Part shown: positions 44,459 through 54,714 of the stretch, piece after piece | Layout: the number at the start of each line of letters is the position of its first letter | Numbering within the stretch: the first letter of the stretch is position 1 | Source: Pandoraea terrae | Lineage (GTDB): Bacteria > Pseudomonadota > Gammaproteobacteria > Burkholderiales > Burkholderiaceae | Assembly (NCBI RefSeq): GCF_902459695.1 | Contig: NZ_CABPRZ010000012.1 | Span: 62,001 to 126,000, forward strand | Direction of reading: 5' to 3' | Length of the DNA: 64,000 nucleotides | Program-made: the position numbers and the translations under genes | Notes under the pieces: model-generated | The model's database searches: none | What the model saw: the letters and a program-made list of their open reading frames with translations, nothing else | What the model was told of the DNA's origin: nothing

Positions 44459-45100
44459 ATGCAGCTTTACAGTTTCTTCAATAGCTCGACGTCCTACCGC
44501 GTGCGCATCGCGCTCGGTCTGAAGGGCGTCGCGTTCGATACCCTGCCCGTCAACATCCGTGTCGGCGAGCATCGCGACGAGACGTACGTCGCCACCGTCA
44601 ATCCGTCGGCCGTGGTGCCGGCGATCGTCGATGGCCAGTTCTCGCTCGGCCAGTCGCTTGCGATCATCGATTACCTCGACGCGGCGTATCCGGAACCTCG
44701 CCTGATTCCGCAAGACACCGAAGCGCGGGCTCGCGTGCTGGAGCTGTCGAGCCTGATCAGCTGCGACATCCATCCGGTCAACAATCTGCGCATCCTCAAG
44801 TATTTGCAGGAAGTGCTGAAGGTGTCGCCGGAACAGAAGGACGCCTGGTACCAGCACTGGATCGCGCAAGGCATGGCCGGCGTGGAGCGTCTGCTCTCGC
44901 GCCACAGTCACGGCCAATGGTGCTTTGGCGATGCGCCGACCCTCGCGGACGTGTGCCTGATTCCACAGATCGCCAACGCGCAACGCATGCGCTGCGACCT
45001 GTCCCGCTATACGCGCGCGATGGCGATCTACGCGCACGCAATCGAACATCCCGCATTCGCTCAGGCGGCGCCCGCCATGCAGCCGGACTATTCCGCATAG
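44459..45100 (+). CDS. mhbI: Maleylpyruvate isomerase (zeta-class GST)
   Basis: A glutathione-dependent cis-trans isomerase (EC 5.2.1.4) of 213 residues that converts maleylpyruvate to fumarylpyruvate. The zeta-class signature FFNSSTSYRVRIAL is at the N-terminus, followed by VNPSAVVPAIVDGQFSLGQS (glutathione site) and CFGDAPTLADVCLIPQ. Maleylacetoacetate isomerase is the alternative reading, but the gentisate neighbours decide for maleylpyruvate. The ATG at 44459 matches the family start. Confidence 0.93.
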   Translation: MQLYSFFNSSTSYRVRIALGLKGVAFDTLPVNIRVGEHRDETYVATVNPSAVVPAIVDGQFSLGQSLAIIDYLDAAYPEPRLIPQDTEARARVLELSSLISCDIHPVNNLRILKYLQEVLKVSPEQKDAWYQHWIAQGMAGVERLLSRHSHGQWCFGDAPTLADVCLIPQIANAQRMRCDLSRYTRAMAIYAHAIEHPAFAQAAPAMQPDYSA

Positions 45101-45108
45101 ACGAACGG

Positions 45109-45137
45109 GAGGAGGCATCATGCGAGGAGGCATCATG
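45109..45137 (+). repeat. Tandemly duplicated ribosome binding site and start codon of mhbM
   Basis: GAGGAGGCATCATG occurs at 45109-45122 and again at 45124-45137, a 15-base tandem duplication. Each copy carries a full Shine-Dalgarno site and an in-frame ATG, so the 3-hydroxybenzoate hydroxylase has two equivalent starts five codons apart. Confidence 0.9.
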
Positions 45138-46340
45138 AATACGCAGCAACGCAAAGTCATCATCGTCGGCGGCGGCATCGGCGGCCTGGCCGCGGCCCTG
45201 GCGCTCGCGCGCCAGGGCGTACGCATCGAACTGCTTGAGCAGGCGGAGAAGATCGGCGAAATCGGCGCGGGCATCCAGCTCGCCGCCAACGCCTTCGCCG
45301 CGCTCGACGCCCTCGGCGTCGGCGATGCAGCGCGCAATCGTTCGGTGTTCACCGATCAGCTCAAACTGATGGACGCCATCGATGCGAAGGAAATCGCCGT
45401 TGTCGACGTCGGCGACGCCTATCGCGCGCGCTTCGGCAATCCGTACGCGGTGATCCATCGCGCCGACATCCATCTGTCGATTCTCGAAGCCGTGCAGGAT
45501 CACCCGCTGATTCAGTTCCGCACCGCCACGCGCGTCGAACGTCTCGAACAGGATGCCCAGGGCGTGACAGTCATCGATCAGCATGGCGAACGCCACACGG
45601 CCGACGCCGTGGTCGGTTGCGACGGCGTGAAGTCCGCGATCCGTCACGCGCTCATCGGCGACGAACCGCGCGTGACCGGCCATGTGGTCTATCGCGCCGT
45701 GGTCGACGTGGAGAACATGCCGGCGGACCTGCAGGTCAACGCGCCTGTCGTGTGGGCGGGCCCGCATTGCCATCTGGTGCACTACCCATTGCGCGGCGGC
45801 CAGCAATACAACCTCGTCGTGACATTCCACAGCCGCGAAACGGAAACGTGGGGCGTGCGCGAAGGCAGCAAGGCCGAAGTGCTGTCGTATTTCGATGGCA
45901 TTCATCCGCTGCCGCACCAGATGCTCGATCGCCCGACGTCGTGGAAACGCTGGGCGACCGCCGACCGCGATCCGGTCGAGCAATGGAGTTTCGGCCGCGC
46001 CACGATTCTCGGCGACGCCGCGCATCCGATGACGCAATACGTCGCGCAAGGCGCATGCCAGGCGCTTGAAGATGCCGTCGCGCTCGGCGCTGCCGTGGCA
46101 AAGACCGGTGGCGATTTCGAAGCCGCGTTCCAGTTGTACGAACAGGCCCGCATCCCGCGCACCGCGCGCGTATTGTTCGCCGCCCGCGACATGGGCCGCA
46201 TCTATCACGCGAAAGGCGTCGAGCGGCTCGTACGCAACTCGCTGTGGGTCGGCCGGACGCAAACGCAGTTCTACGACGCGCTGCAATGGCTGCACGGCTG
46301 GCGCGCCGAAAACTGCCTGAATCCGGTGTCCTGGCTGTAA
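45120..46340 (+). CDS. mhbM: 3-hydroxybenzoate 6-monooxygenase
   Basis: A single-component class A flavoprotein hydroxylase (EC 1.14.13.24) that makes gentisate from 3-hydroxybenzoate with NADH and oxygen. The FAD motif VIIVGGGIGGLAAALALARQ is at the N-terminus, VVGCDGVKSAIRHAL carries the DG motif and ATILGDAAHPMTQYVAQGAC the GD motif. Its 406 residues (or 401 from ATG 45135) fit the family. Salicylate hydroxylase-like relatives exist, but the operon with gentisate dioxygenase supports 3-hydroxybenzoate. The start region is a tandem duplication, so either ATG may be used. Confidence 0.92.
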   Translation: MRGGIMNTQQRKVIIVGGGIGGLAAALALARQGVRIELLEQAEKIGEIGAGIQLAANAFAALDALGVGDAARNRSVFTDQLKLMDAIDAKEIAVVDVGDAYRARFGNPYAVIHRADIHLSILEAVQDHPLIQFRTATRVERLEQDAQGVTVIDQHGERHTADAVVGCDGVKSAIRHALIGDEPRVTGHVVYRAVVDVENMPADLQVNAPVVWAGPHCHLVHYPLRGGQQYNLVVTFHSRETETWGVREGSKAEVLSYFDGIHPLPHQMLDRPTSWKRWATADRDPVEQWSFGRATILGDAAHPMTQYVAQGACQALEDAVALGAAVAKTGGDFEAAFQLYEQARIPRTARVLFAARDMGRIYHAKGVERLVRNSLWVGRTQTQFYDALQWLHGWRAENCLNPVSWL

Positions 46341-46487
46341 ATCGCGGTCTGCACCGCAATTGCAGCAAGTGCAAAAAGCGCAGTCGCACCCACAAAAACA
46401 AGCGACGCGAGCCGGACCTTTCGATTCATTTTTTGCGGCAGCCTCCGGGTCGCCGCCGCCCCCTACAGGCACACGGAGGAGACAACC

Positions 46488-47825
46488 ATGCCTGCAATCC
46501 CCCCCATCAACGTGACGGCGTTCATCGATCGTCATCGCTTGTCGCCGTTTCAGGTCATGACGGTGGTGTTGTGCTTCCTGATCGTGGCGATCGACGGCTT
46601 CGACACGGCCGCCATCGGCTTCATCGCGCCAGCGATCCGCGCTGAATGGCAACTGACACCTGCCCACCTCGCGCCGTTGTTCGGCGCCGGGCTTGCCGGC
46701 CTCATGGCAGGCGCGCTTATCTTCGGCCCGCTGGCGGACCGCTTCGGCCGCAAGCGCGTGCTGATCTTCTCGGTGGTCTTCTTCGGCTTCGCGAGCCTCG
46801 CCTCGGCAGGGTCCGGCGACCTCTGGCAATTGATCGCCCTGCGCTTTCTCACGGGCCTCGGACTGGGCGGCGCAATGCCCAACACGATCACGCTGACCTC
46901 CGAGTACTGTCCGGAGCCGCGCCGTTCGTTCCTCGTTACGACAATGTTCTGCGGCTTCACGATCGGTTCGGCCATCGGCGGCCTCGCATCGGCGTGGCTC
47001 GTCGAATCCTTCGGCTGGCGCTCGGTGCTGCTGACGGGTGGCGTCATGCCGCTGGTGCTGAGTCTGGTCCTGATCTGGAAGCTGCCGGAATCGGTGCGAT
47101 TCCTGGTCATCGCGCGCAAGCCTGTCGAACGGATCGTCGCGCTGCTGCAACGCGTCGCCCCGGCGGAAGATCTGCGCGGCGCCACGTTCGCGGTGCCTGA
47201 GCGCGCCCCCGGCTCACCTGTCAGCCATCTCTTCAAGCCGGCCTTCCTGCGCGGCACGCTGCTGTTCTGGCTGACGTTCTTCATGAGCCTGCTCGTGATC
47301 TATCTCCTTTCGAGCTGGCTGCCGACGCTGTTGCGCACGACCGGCTTGTCGCTGCGCACCGCAGCGATCGTCGCCGCCATGTTCCAGGTCGGCGGCACGC
47401 TCGGCGCGATCGTGCTCGGTTGGCTGATGGACCGTTTCAACCCGCACTACGTCCTGAGTGCGAGCTATGCGCTGGCCGGCGTGTGCATTGCGACGATCGG
47501 CGCGTTGGCCACCTCGCCGCTGCTTGTCTCGGTGGCCGTATTCTTCGCCGGCTTCTGCGTGTCGGGTTCGCAAGTCGGCGCGAATGCGCTGTCGGCCAAC
47601 TTTTATCCGACCGATTGCCGCGCAACGGGCGTGGCTTGGGCCAACGCCGTCGGCCGGCTTGGCTCGGTGGTCGGTTCGGTCGGCGGGGCCACGATGCTGT
47701 CGCTGGGCTGGTCCATGCCGGCTTTGTTCGCCGCCATCGGCGTGCCTGCCCTGCTGGCCGGCATGACCATGTTGACGCTGGGGAGATTTCGCGCACGACC
47801 GGCGCGAAACCCGGTTCCCGCTTGA
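46488..47825 (+). CDS. mhbT: Aromatic acid:H+ symporter (AAHS-type MFS)
   Basis: A 445-residue major facilitator with 12 helices. AAHS motifs: IVAIDGFDTAAIGFIAPAIR (the DGFD motif of the first helix), GPLADRFGRKRVLI and SEYCPEPRRSFLVTTMFCGF. It should import 3-hydroxybenzoate or gentisate for the pathway encoded just upstream. GGAGGAGA precedes the ATG. The spacing of 147 bases from mhbM leaves room for a separate promoter. Confidence 0.92.
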   Translation: MPAIPPINVTAFIDRHRLSPFQVMTVVLCFLIVAIDGFDTAAIGFIAPAIRAEWQLTPAHLAPLFGAGLAGLMAGALIFGPLADRFGRKRVLIFSVVFFGFASLASAGSGDLWQLIALRFLTGLGLGGAMPNTITLTSEYCPEPRRSFLVTTMFCGFTIGSAIGGLASAWLVESFGWRSVLLTGGVMPLVLSLVLIWKLPESVRFLVIARKPVERIVALLQRVAPAEDLRGATFAVPERAPGSPVSHLFKPAFLRGTLLFWLTFFMSLLVIYLLSSWLPTLLRTTGLSLRTAAIVAAMFQVGGTLGAIVLGWLMDRFNPHYVLSASYALAGVCIATIGALATSPLLVSVAVFFAGFCVSGSQVGANALSANFYPTDCRATGVAWANAVGRLGSVVGSVGGATMLSLGWSMPALFAAIGVPALLAGMTMLTLGRFRARPARNPVPA

Positions 47826-48028
47826 AGTTTTACCCACCGGAACGACCTCGAAGGCGTCCGTCGGGAAGTCTCGAGCAAGGATTCATCTTTCCCGCTACAG
47901 TGTCGCAGTTGACGCAATGCACAATGCGTCGCGTAGCGGTACGGTGCGGCACGTGGCCTCAAGGGCGGCGTGCCGTTTCTGCCTTGCGGCCACCGCAATG
48001 GCGAAGATGACGAATCCTGCGGAGATTC

Positions 48029-48970
48029 ATGGTGTTGCCCTCCCTACTGGTACTGATCCCCCTCAAGCCCGAGTATCTGGAACGCCTCGGCGCCCACTTC
48101 CACGTCATTCACGATCCCGGTTTCGATCCATCCGATACCGGCTGGGGCGACGCCGACGCACATATCCGTTTTGTGCTGACGAATGGTGCGCGCGGCCTGC
48201 ACAAGCAGGAATTCGCGCGCTTGCCCAAGCTGGAGTTGGCGGCCGCACTCGGTGTCGGTCATGAAAGCATCGACCGCAAAGCCGCCGCAGCGCATGGCGT
48301 CAAGCTGGTCAATGGCGCGGGCAGCAATGCCGATTGCGTGGCCGATCACGGTTTTGCGCTGCTGCTTGGCGCGGTGCGCTTCGTGCCGTCATTCGACGCC
48401 GCGTGCCGCAAGGGTGTCTGGCGCGACGCGCTGCCGACGCCACCGAATTTCTCCGGCAAGCGCATGGGCATTGTCGGCCTGGGCGCCATCGGCAGCCGCT
48501 TCGCGGTGCGCGCCGAGGGCTTCGGTATCGATATCGGCTATCGCAACCGCAAGGCGCGTGACGATGTGCCGGAACATTATCGTTACTTCAATAGCGTGCG
48601 CGAACTCGCCGAATGGGCCGACTATCTGGTCGTGACCGCCCCGGGCGGCCCGGATTCGCATCACCTGATCAATGCGGAAATCCTCGACGCGCTTGGCCCT
48701 TCGGGATATCTGGTCAATGTGGGACGTGGCAGCTCGGTCGACACGGCGGCACTTGCCGAGGCCCTCAGGGACAGGCGGATCGCCGGCGCCGCGCTCGACG
48801 TCTACGAGGGTGAGCCTGCACCGCCTGCCGAGTTGATCGGGTTGGAGAATGTGGTGTTGAGTCCGCACGTCGGCGCACGGTCCCCCGAAGCGGAGGACGC
48901 CGCGATCACGCTATTCATCGAGAACGCCAACCGGCATCTCGCCGGACAGCCGCTGCTCACGCCGCTGTAA
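48029..48970 (+). CDS. D-2-hydroxyacid dehydrogenase family protein
   Basis: A 313-residue NAD(P)-dependent dehydrogenase. The nucleotide loop GIVGLGAIGSRFAVRA is central; LVNVGRGSSVDTAAL carries the substrate-binding Arg and LSPHVGARSPEAEDA the catalytic His, with the Glu nearby in YEGEPAPP. This resembles hydroxypyruvate/glyoxylate or 2-ketogluconate reductases. GGAG lies before the ATG. It follows the gentisate operon on the same strand after about 200 bases, but no functional link is obvious. Confidence 0.9.
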   Translation: MVLPSLLVLIPLKPEYLERLGAHFHVIHDPGFDPSDTGWGDADAHIRFVLTNGARGLHKQEFARLPKLELAAALGVGHESIDRKAAAAHGVKLVNGAGSNADCVADHGFALLLGAVRFVPSFDAACRKGVWRDALPTPPNFSGKRMGIVGLGAIGSRFAVRAEGFGIDIGYRNRKARDDVPEHYRYFNSVRELAEWADYLVVTAPGGPDSHHLINAEILDALGPSGYLVNVGRGSSVDTAALAEALRDRRIAGAALDVYEGEPAPPAELIGLENVVLSPHVGARSPEAEDAAITLFIENANRHLAGQPLLTPL

Positions 48971-49007
48971 TCGCCGGTGCCGCCTGACGCGCGGCCTGGC
49001 GTCCGTC

Positions 49008-49259
49008 TCAATGATTGTCCATGCCGTCCAGGCTGCGCTCCGGCGTGGGCTTGAGCGTGACGCCGTCCTGCACGGGTTCAAGTTCGACACTGCTGAGCGC
49101 CTTGTTGCAAGCGAAGGTCGTATCGCACGTCGGGCATCGCACCCGTGCGTCGGACGCCAGATATTGCCGCATGTGCTCAATGTCGGGCGTTGTCGCCGCG
49201 ACAGGAAAACGCGCGAGGCACGCCGGACACACGACGAAGCCGGTATGCATGGCATGCAT
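49008..49259 (-). CDS. Small two-CxxC (zinc-ribbon-like) protein, unknown function
   Basis: An 83-residue protein with two cysteine pairs, VCPACLARFP and RCPTCDTTFAC, spaced about 30 residues apart, as in a zinc ribbon or rubredoxin-like knuckle. The last 25 residues have no clear order. A perfect AGGAGGT ribosome binding site precedes the ATG, which supports it as a real gene despite its size. I do not recognise the family. It converges with the upstream dehydrogenase gene. Confidence 0.7.
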   Translation of the reverse strand: MHAMHTGFVVCPACLARFPVAATTPDIEHMRQYLASDARVRCPTCDTTFACNKALSSVELEPVQDGVTLKPTPERSLDGMDNH

Positions 49260-49561
49260 GGTCTACCTCCTGGAATGCGGCGGTCACCGGACGTCATTTG
49301 CGCCTCACCCGAAGCGCAATTCGCATCCATTCTGCGCTGCGGTGCCGGTGACTGCAAGACACGCGATACGGCCGGCGTAAGCCGGACTTTGCCACGCAAG
49401 CCACAACGCAGGCAAAATCGGCCCTGGCTTGGCGCAGGATGAACGCCTCGGTCTTGGCGCCGGCGAACCGCGCTCACGCGCGAAACACTTCCCGCCCTAA
49501 TTCCTGGCTAAGCATTGCTGATGCATAGTTCAGGCATCGCAGTTTCGACGAGGAAAGCATC
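49260..49561. other. 302-base divergent intergenic region
   Basis: Lies between the small zinc-ribbon-like gene and cytochrome b561. Apart from the ribosome binding sites at both ends (AGGAGGT on the left, GAGGAAAG on the right), I see no clear promoter, dyad or RNA gene. Confidence 0.5.
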
Positions 49562-50095
49562 ATGCACCGGTCACAGCAATACGATGGCTTCGCTCGACTC
49601 CTGCACTGGGGCGTCTTGATCGTTTTGGTCGCGCAGTACGGGGTCGCCTGGACCATGCCCGACATTGGGAAGGACACCTTGCCGGTGGGTCTGGTGGCAT
49701 GGCATTTGTTGCTCGGGACAGCCATTCTCGCCCTCACGGTGATTCGCGCCGTCTGGCGCCTGAGCCACGCTGCCCCGGTCAGCGTCGCGTCGCCGACGTT
49801 GCGTTTTCTCGCGCGCACCGGCCACCTTGGGCTTTATGCGCTGCTGTTTGCAGTCCCGGTGATGGGGTGGATTAATGCGTCGTCGAGAGGCTATGCGGTC
49901 ACGCTGCTGGGTGTTGTTCCGCTGCCGGCGCTCTCGCCGGTGGGCTCGGCGCTGGGACATGCATTCGGCGATATTCACGCCATTGCGTCGTATGTGCTGA
50001 TCGGACTCATCGGTGTGCATGTTTTGGGCACGCTTTACCATCAGCTGGTTTTGCGGGACAACACGCTATCCCGCATGTTGCCTGGGCGTGATTAG
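49562..50095 (+). CDS. Cytochrome b561 family protein
   Basis: A 177-residue diheme membrane cytochrome with four helices. Likely haem-ligand histidines lie in ARLLHWGVLI, GLVAWHLLLG, TGHLGLYAL and GDIHAIASYVLIGLIGVHVL. Such proteins move electrons between the quinone pool and periplasmic acceptors, or detoxify superoxide as CybB does in E. coli. It is a single gene ending 6 bases from the end of the converging AraC-type regulator. Confidence 0.9.
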   Translation: MHRSQQYDGFARLLHWGVLIVLVAQYGVAWTMPDIGKDTLPVGLVAWHLLLGTAILALTVIRAVWRLSHAAPVSVASPTLRFLARTGHLGLYALLFAVPVMGWINASSRGYAVTLLGVVPLPALSPVGSALGHAFGDIHAIASYVLIGLIGVHVLGTLYHQLVLRDNTLSRMLPGRD

Positions 50096-50101
50096 AGGCG
50101 T

Positions 50102-51091
50102 TCAGTCGCCCCCTGCCAAATTGAATCGTCGCCGATAATGGTGGGGGCTGGTTCCGAGCCGTCTTCGAAAATGATTTCTCAGTGTTGCCGCCGAACCGAA
50201 GCCGACTTGCTCGGCAATGTTTTCCACGGGTAAGTCGGTCTCTTCAAGCAACTCGCGCGCCCGGTTCATTCGCTCCGTCAGCAACCACTCCCCGGGCGAC
50301 ACGCCCAAGGTGCGCGCGAAATGCCTTTGAAAACTGCGAGCGCTCATTGCGGACTGCGCGGCCATTCGAAGGATTGACCAATCTTCGCCCAGCGTTGCGC
50401 GTACGGCATCCGTCAACGGCGCCAGGGGCGAGCCGCTGCGCTTCGACACCGGCCCTTCGATATATTGGGCTTGGCCGCCCTCACGATGCGGCGGCATGAC
50501 GAGCCGGCGAGCCACATGATTTGCGGCTTTTGGCCCAAGATCCCGCCGAATCAGGTGCAGGCATAAATCGATTCCCGCCGTGCTCCCTGCCGAAGTGAGC
50601 ACGTTGCCGGCGTCGACATACAGCACGTCCGGTTCCACTTGAATTTTTGGATATCGTGACGCAAGCGCCGCGACATGCCGCCAATGCGTCGTCGCGGATT
50701 TGCCGTCCAGCAACCCTGCCGCCGCAAGCGGGAACGCCCCCGTACAGATCGACATCACCCGAGCGCCGCGCTCATGCGCTTTTCGCAGTGCGAGACAAAG
50801 CGCCTCCGGGACAGGTGCGTCTATGCCACGCCACCCCGGGACGATGATGGTCTTCGCTTCATCCAGAAGTTCGAGACCGCCGTCGGCCTGCACGCGAATG
50901 CCTCCCGCCCCGCGCAGCACCCCCGGTTCTGCGGCACAGGTGGCGAATCGATACCACGTGTCACCCATTTCCGGCCTTGGAAGGCCGAAGATTTCGACGC
51001 TACAGCCATATTCAAACAGGCTCAGGCCGTCGTACACGACGACGGCAACCAGACCGGCATCCGAAGACGCGGGCGAATGCTTCTTTGGCAT
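50102..51091 (-). CDS. GlxA/FtrA-type AraC-family regulator with DJ-1/PfpI domain
   Basis: A 329-residue regulator with an N-terminal DJ-1/PfpI-like amidotransferase fold (LVAVVVYDGLSLFEYGCSVE, and SICTGAFPLAAAGLLDGKSA with the conserved Cys) and a C-terminal AraC helix-turn-helix pair (SILRMAAQSAMSARSFQRHF; PVENIAEQVGFGSAATLRNH). I use ATG 51091; in-frame ATGs at 51112 and 51133 are possible. It is divergent from a DUF3088 gene, which is probably its target. Confidence 0.87.
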   Translation of the reverse strand: MPKKHSPASSDAGLVAVVVYDGLSLFEYGCSVEIFGLPRPEMGDTWYRFATCAAEPGVLRGAGGIRVQADGGLELLDEAKTIIVPGWRGIDAPVPEALCLALRKAHERGARVMSICTGAFPLAAAGLLDGKSATTHWRHVAALASRYPKIQVEPDVLYVDAGNVLTSAGSTAGIDLCLHLIRRDLGPKAANHVARRLVMPPHREGGQAQYIEGPVSKRSGSPLAPLTDAVRATLGEDWSILRMAAQSAMSARSFQRHFARTLGVSPGEWLLTERMNRARELLEETDLPVENIAEQVGFGSAATLRNHFRRRLGTSPHHYRRRFNLAGGD

Positions 51092-51192
51092 GATTTGCAC
51101 GGATATAGGCATTGATGCCACTCGTGCCCACATTTTGCACTGGATAAACTTCGTTTCGCAAGTCGATCAAGGCGTTTTCCAGGAGAGAGAAA

Positions 51193-52466
<1,274 letters not shown>

Positions 52467-52549
52467 CGACGGTGCAGCGCCCGCGTGGATGCCGGGCTTT
52501 ACGCGTTCACCGTCGCAAGCACCGGAGCGGCTGTTACGGCCCGCTCCAC

Positions 52550-53566
52550 CTACACATGCCCGGACCAAAGCAATGGCGCGACCACCAGCATTGCAAGAAT
52601 TGCTGTTTCACCAACGATCAGCAGGACTGGGCGAAGGCCAATCTTCGCCAACGATTGCAGCGACGTTTTCATGCCGATCGCCGCGATCGCGCTGACGAGG
52701 CACCATCGGGAGAGTTCGCCAGCGTTTTGTAGTGCGGCAGTTGGCAACTTCACCATGCTGTTGATGATCACGAGTATCGCAAACACGATAAGAAACGTGG
52801 GCAGCAGGCGCGGCCGCTTGGTCTGGCTTTCATTCGCCGCATGCTGGTGACGGAAGCGCCAGGCCACCACAAGACTCACGGGCAGCAGCATCGCCACGCG
52901 CATCAGCTTTACGATAGTCGCAGTATCACCGGTTTCTGGTGAAATGCTATACCCGGCCACGACAACCTGGGCCACATCATGAATGGTGCCCCCAAGGAAA
53001 ATTCCCGCCTGATGGCCATGGAGGCCCAGGACCGCAACCAGCATGGGATAAATGATCATCGCCAGCGTACTGAGGCAAGTGATCCCCAGAACGGCGAACA
53101 GGGTATCCCGCTCGGAGTCTTCATGTTTCGGCAAGATGGCAGAGACCGCCATCGCAGCACTGGCGCCGCAGATGGCCACCGCCGCGCCGGTAAGAATACC
53201 GAACTCCTCTCTCATGCCCAACCATCGCGAGAGTATCCAGCCGAAAAGAATGGTCGCAGCAATGGCGCCGACCACCAGCATCAGTGGCGCGGCACCCAGC
53301 GAGACAATCTGCCCGGAAGTGATGCGCAACCCGAGGAGGGCGACACCGACGCGCAACACGGTAGTCGATGTAAAGCGAATACCCTCTGCGCACGGCCCTT
53401 CGGAAGACAGGAAGTAGAAGGCCATCCCCAAGAGCAGGGCGTACAGCATGGTCGGCCCGCCATAGTGGCTGGACAGGAACGTGGCTGCCACGCCGACCGT
53501 GACAGCCGTCAATGTGCCGGGAAACAAATTGCGATAGGTGGACAGTGGAGGCAACAAGAACTTCAT
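52550..53566 (-). CDS. YeiH-family putative sulfate exporter (UPF0324)
   Basis: A 338-residue membrane protein with about 10 helices. Family motifs: VLRVGVALLGLRITSGQIVS, LTGAAVAICGASAAMAVSAI and FLGGTIHDVAQVVVAGYSIS. Relatives are called putative sulfate exporters because of links to sulfonate and cysteate metabolism; transport is not proven for most. GGAG precedes the ATG. It converges on the truncated thioredoxin reductase and no sulfonate genes are adjacent. Confidence 0.9.
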   Translation of the reverse strand: MKFLLPPLSTYRNLFPGTLTAVTVGVAATFLSSHYGGPTMLYALLLGMAFYFLSSEGPCAEGIRFTSTTVLRVGVALLGLRITSGQIVSLGAAPLMLVVGAIAATILFGWILSRWLGMREEFGILTGAAVAICGASAAMAVSAILPKHEDSERDTLFAVLGITCLSTLAMIIYPMLVAVLGLHGHQAGIFLGGTIHDVAQVVVAGYSISPETGDTATIVKLMRVAMLLPVSLVVAWRFRHQHAANESQTKRPRLLPTFLIVFAILVIINSMVKLPTAALQNAGELSRWCLVSAIAAIGMKTSLQSLAKIGLRPVLLIVGETAILAMLVVAPLLWSGHV

Positions 53567-53687
53567 GATGCATTCTCCGGAATTACCCTACGCCACTCAA
53601 AGGGGCCAGACGGACGACGGCACGGCCGTGATAAGTATAGTCGGCAACCGCCGCTCCACGACAGGGGGTATTTGCGCTTGACCGACT

Positions 53688-53736
53688 CAACAAAACAAAG
53701 CGGGGACGCTGCCTTCGGCCAGGCAGCCGTCCCCGC
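53688..53736 (-). terminator. Rho-independent terminator of the mhp operon
   Basis: Read on the minus strand, GCGGGGAC...GGCTGCC pairs with GGCAGC...GTCCCCGC (about 14 pairs with one bulge) and is followed by TTTGTTTTGTTG. It lies 33 bases after the mhpC stop and ends the operon there. Confidence 0.78.
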
Positions 53737-53768
53737 CATCAAGAAGTTCGCGCCGCCGCGAGCGGTGC

Positions 53769-54638
53769 TCAGTTCGCGAGAAAGTCCAGGACCATCTGGT
53801 TGAACCGGTCGGCATGTTCCCACTGGGCCCAATGCCCGCACCGGCCAAAAATATGCATGTGCGCGTTTTGCATGCCCCACACAAGTCGCAGGCCGACGTC
53901 GAGCGGCACAAAGCGGTCGTCGCGACCCCAGATGACCAGCGCCGGCGCGGCAATTTCGCCGAGACGCGGACCGTAGTCGGTGAACTGCTTCGGATTCGCC
54001 GCGAGACTCTTCACGAAATTCTCGAGGTGGTCGCGCCTGGCAAGCATGTTGTCGAGCCGTGCCTGCATCAGTTCTTCTGTCAGCGTGCTGGTGTCGTAGA
54101 CGAAGATGCCGAGCATCTTCCTCAAGTTTTCCAACGTCGGATCACGATACAACCCCTGCAACAGCTTGATGCCTTCAGTGGGCATCGGCACGAACTGGCT
54201 TGGCCCGCCGGTGCCGCCGCCCATCAGCACGAGCTTGCCGACGCGCTGCGGATGCGCAAGCGCAAACGCCACTGCACTGTGCCCCCCCATCGAATTGCCG
54301 AGAATGTGCACACGGTCGATGCCGAGCGTATCGAGCAGCCCCTCCAGCACGCGCGCGTTCAGCTCAGAGCGCGAGCTCGTGCAAACGATCGGATCACTCT
54401 TGCTCCAGCCCGGGCAGTCCATCAAGATCACGCGATAGCCCGCGTTCACAAGCGGCTCGACGTTGCGATTGAAGTTGGCCCAGCCGCTCGCGCCCGGTCC
54501 CGAGCCGTGCAGCATCACAATCGTTTCGCCGCCCGTACCCGCGTCGTTGTAATGAATCCGGAGATCGACATCTCCTTCCCTGACCTCGGCAAACCGGCTT
54601 GTGGATGCCTCGGTAATCGTTTGCGCGGTGGCAATCAT
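53769..54638 (-). CDS. mhpC: 2-hydroxy-6-oxonona-2,4-dienedioate hydrolase
   Basis: An alpha/beta-hydrolase of 289 residues (EC 3.7.1.14) that cleaves the meta ring-fission product to succinate and 2-hydroxypenta-2,4-dienoate. Oxyanion motif [15 protein letters not shown], nucleophile Ser116 in [11 protein letters not shown], acid Asp240/241 in WGRDDRFVP and His269 in [10 protein letters not shown] are in place. AAAGGA precedes the ATG. It is the last gene of the operon, followed by a terminator. Confidence 0.95.
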   Translation of the reverse strand: MIATAQTITEASTSRFAEVREGDVDLRIHYNDAGTGGETIVMLHGSGPGASGWANFNRNVEPLVNAGYRVILMDCPGWSKSDPIVCTSSRSELNARVLEGLLDTLGIDRVHILGNSMGGHSAVAFALAHPQRVGKLVLMGGGTGGPSQFVPMPTEGIKLLQGLYRDPTLENLRKMLGIFVYDTSTLTEELMQARLDNMLARRDHLENFVKSLAANPKQFTDYGPRLGEIAAPALVIWGRDDRFVPLDVGLRLVWGMQNAHMHIFGRCGHWAQWEHADRFNQMVLDFLAN

Positions 54639-54714
54639 GTGATATTCCTTTTGACGCTAATCCGATGGTGGTGAGGAGCGCCCGCGCTTTCCGGCGCGCG
54701 CAGGCACGTTGAAC

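Noticed and set aside
44796-47150. A 784-codon minus-strand open frame opposite mhbI, mhbM and mhbT
   Set aside because: The three plus-strand genes have clear motifs, ribosome binding sites and operon context; the antisense translation looks random.
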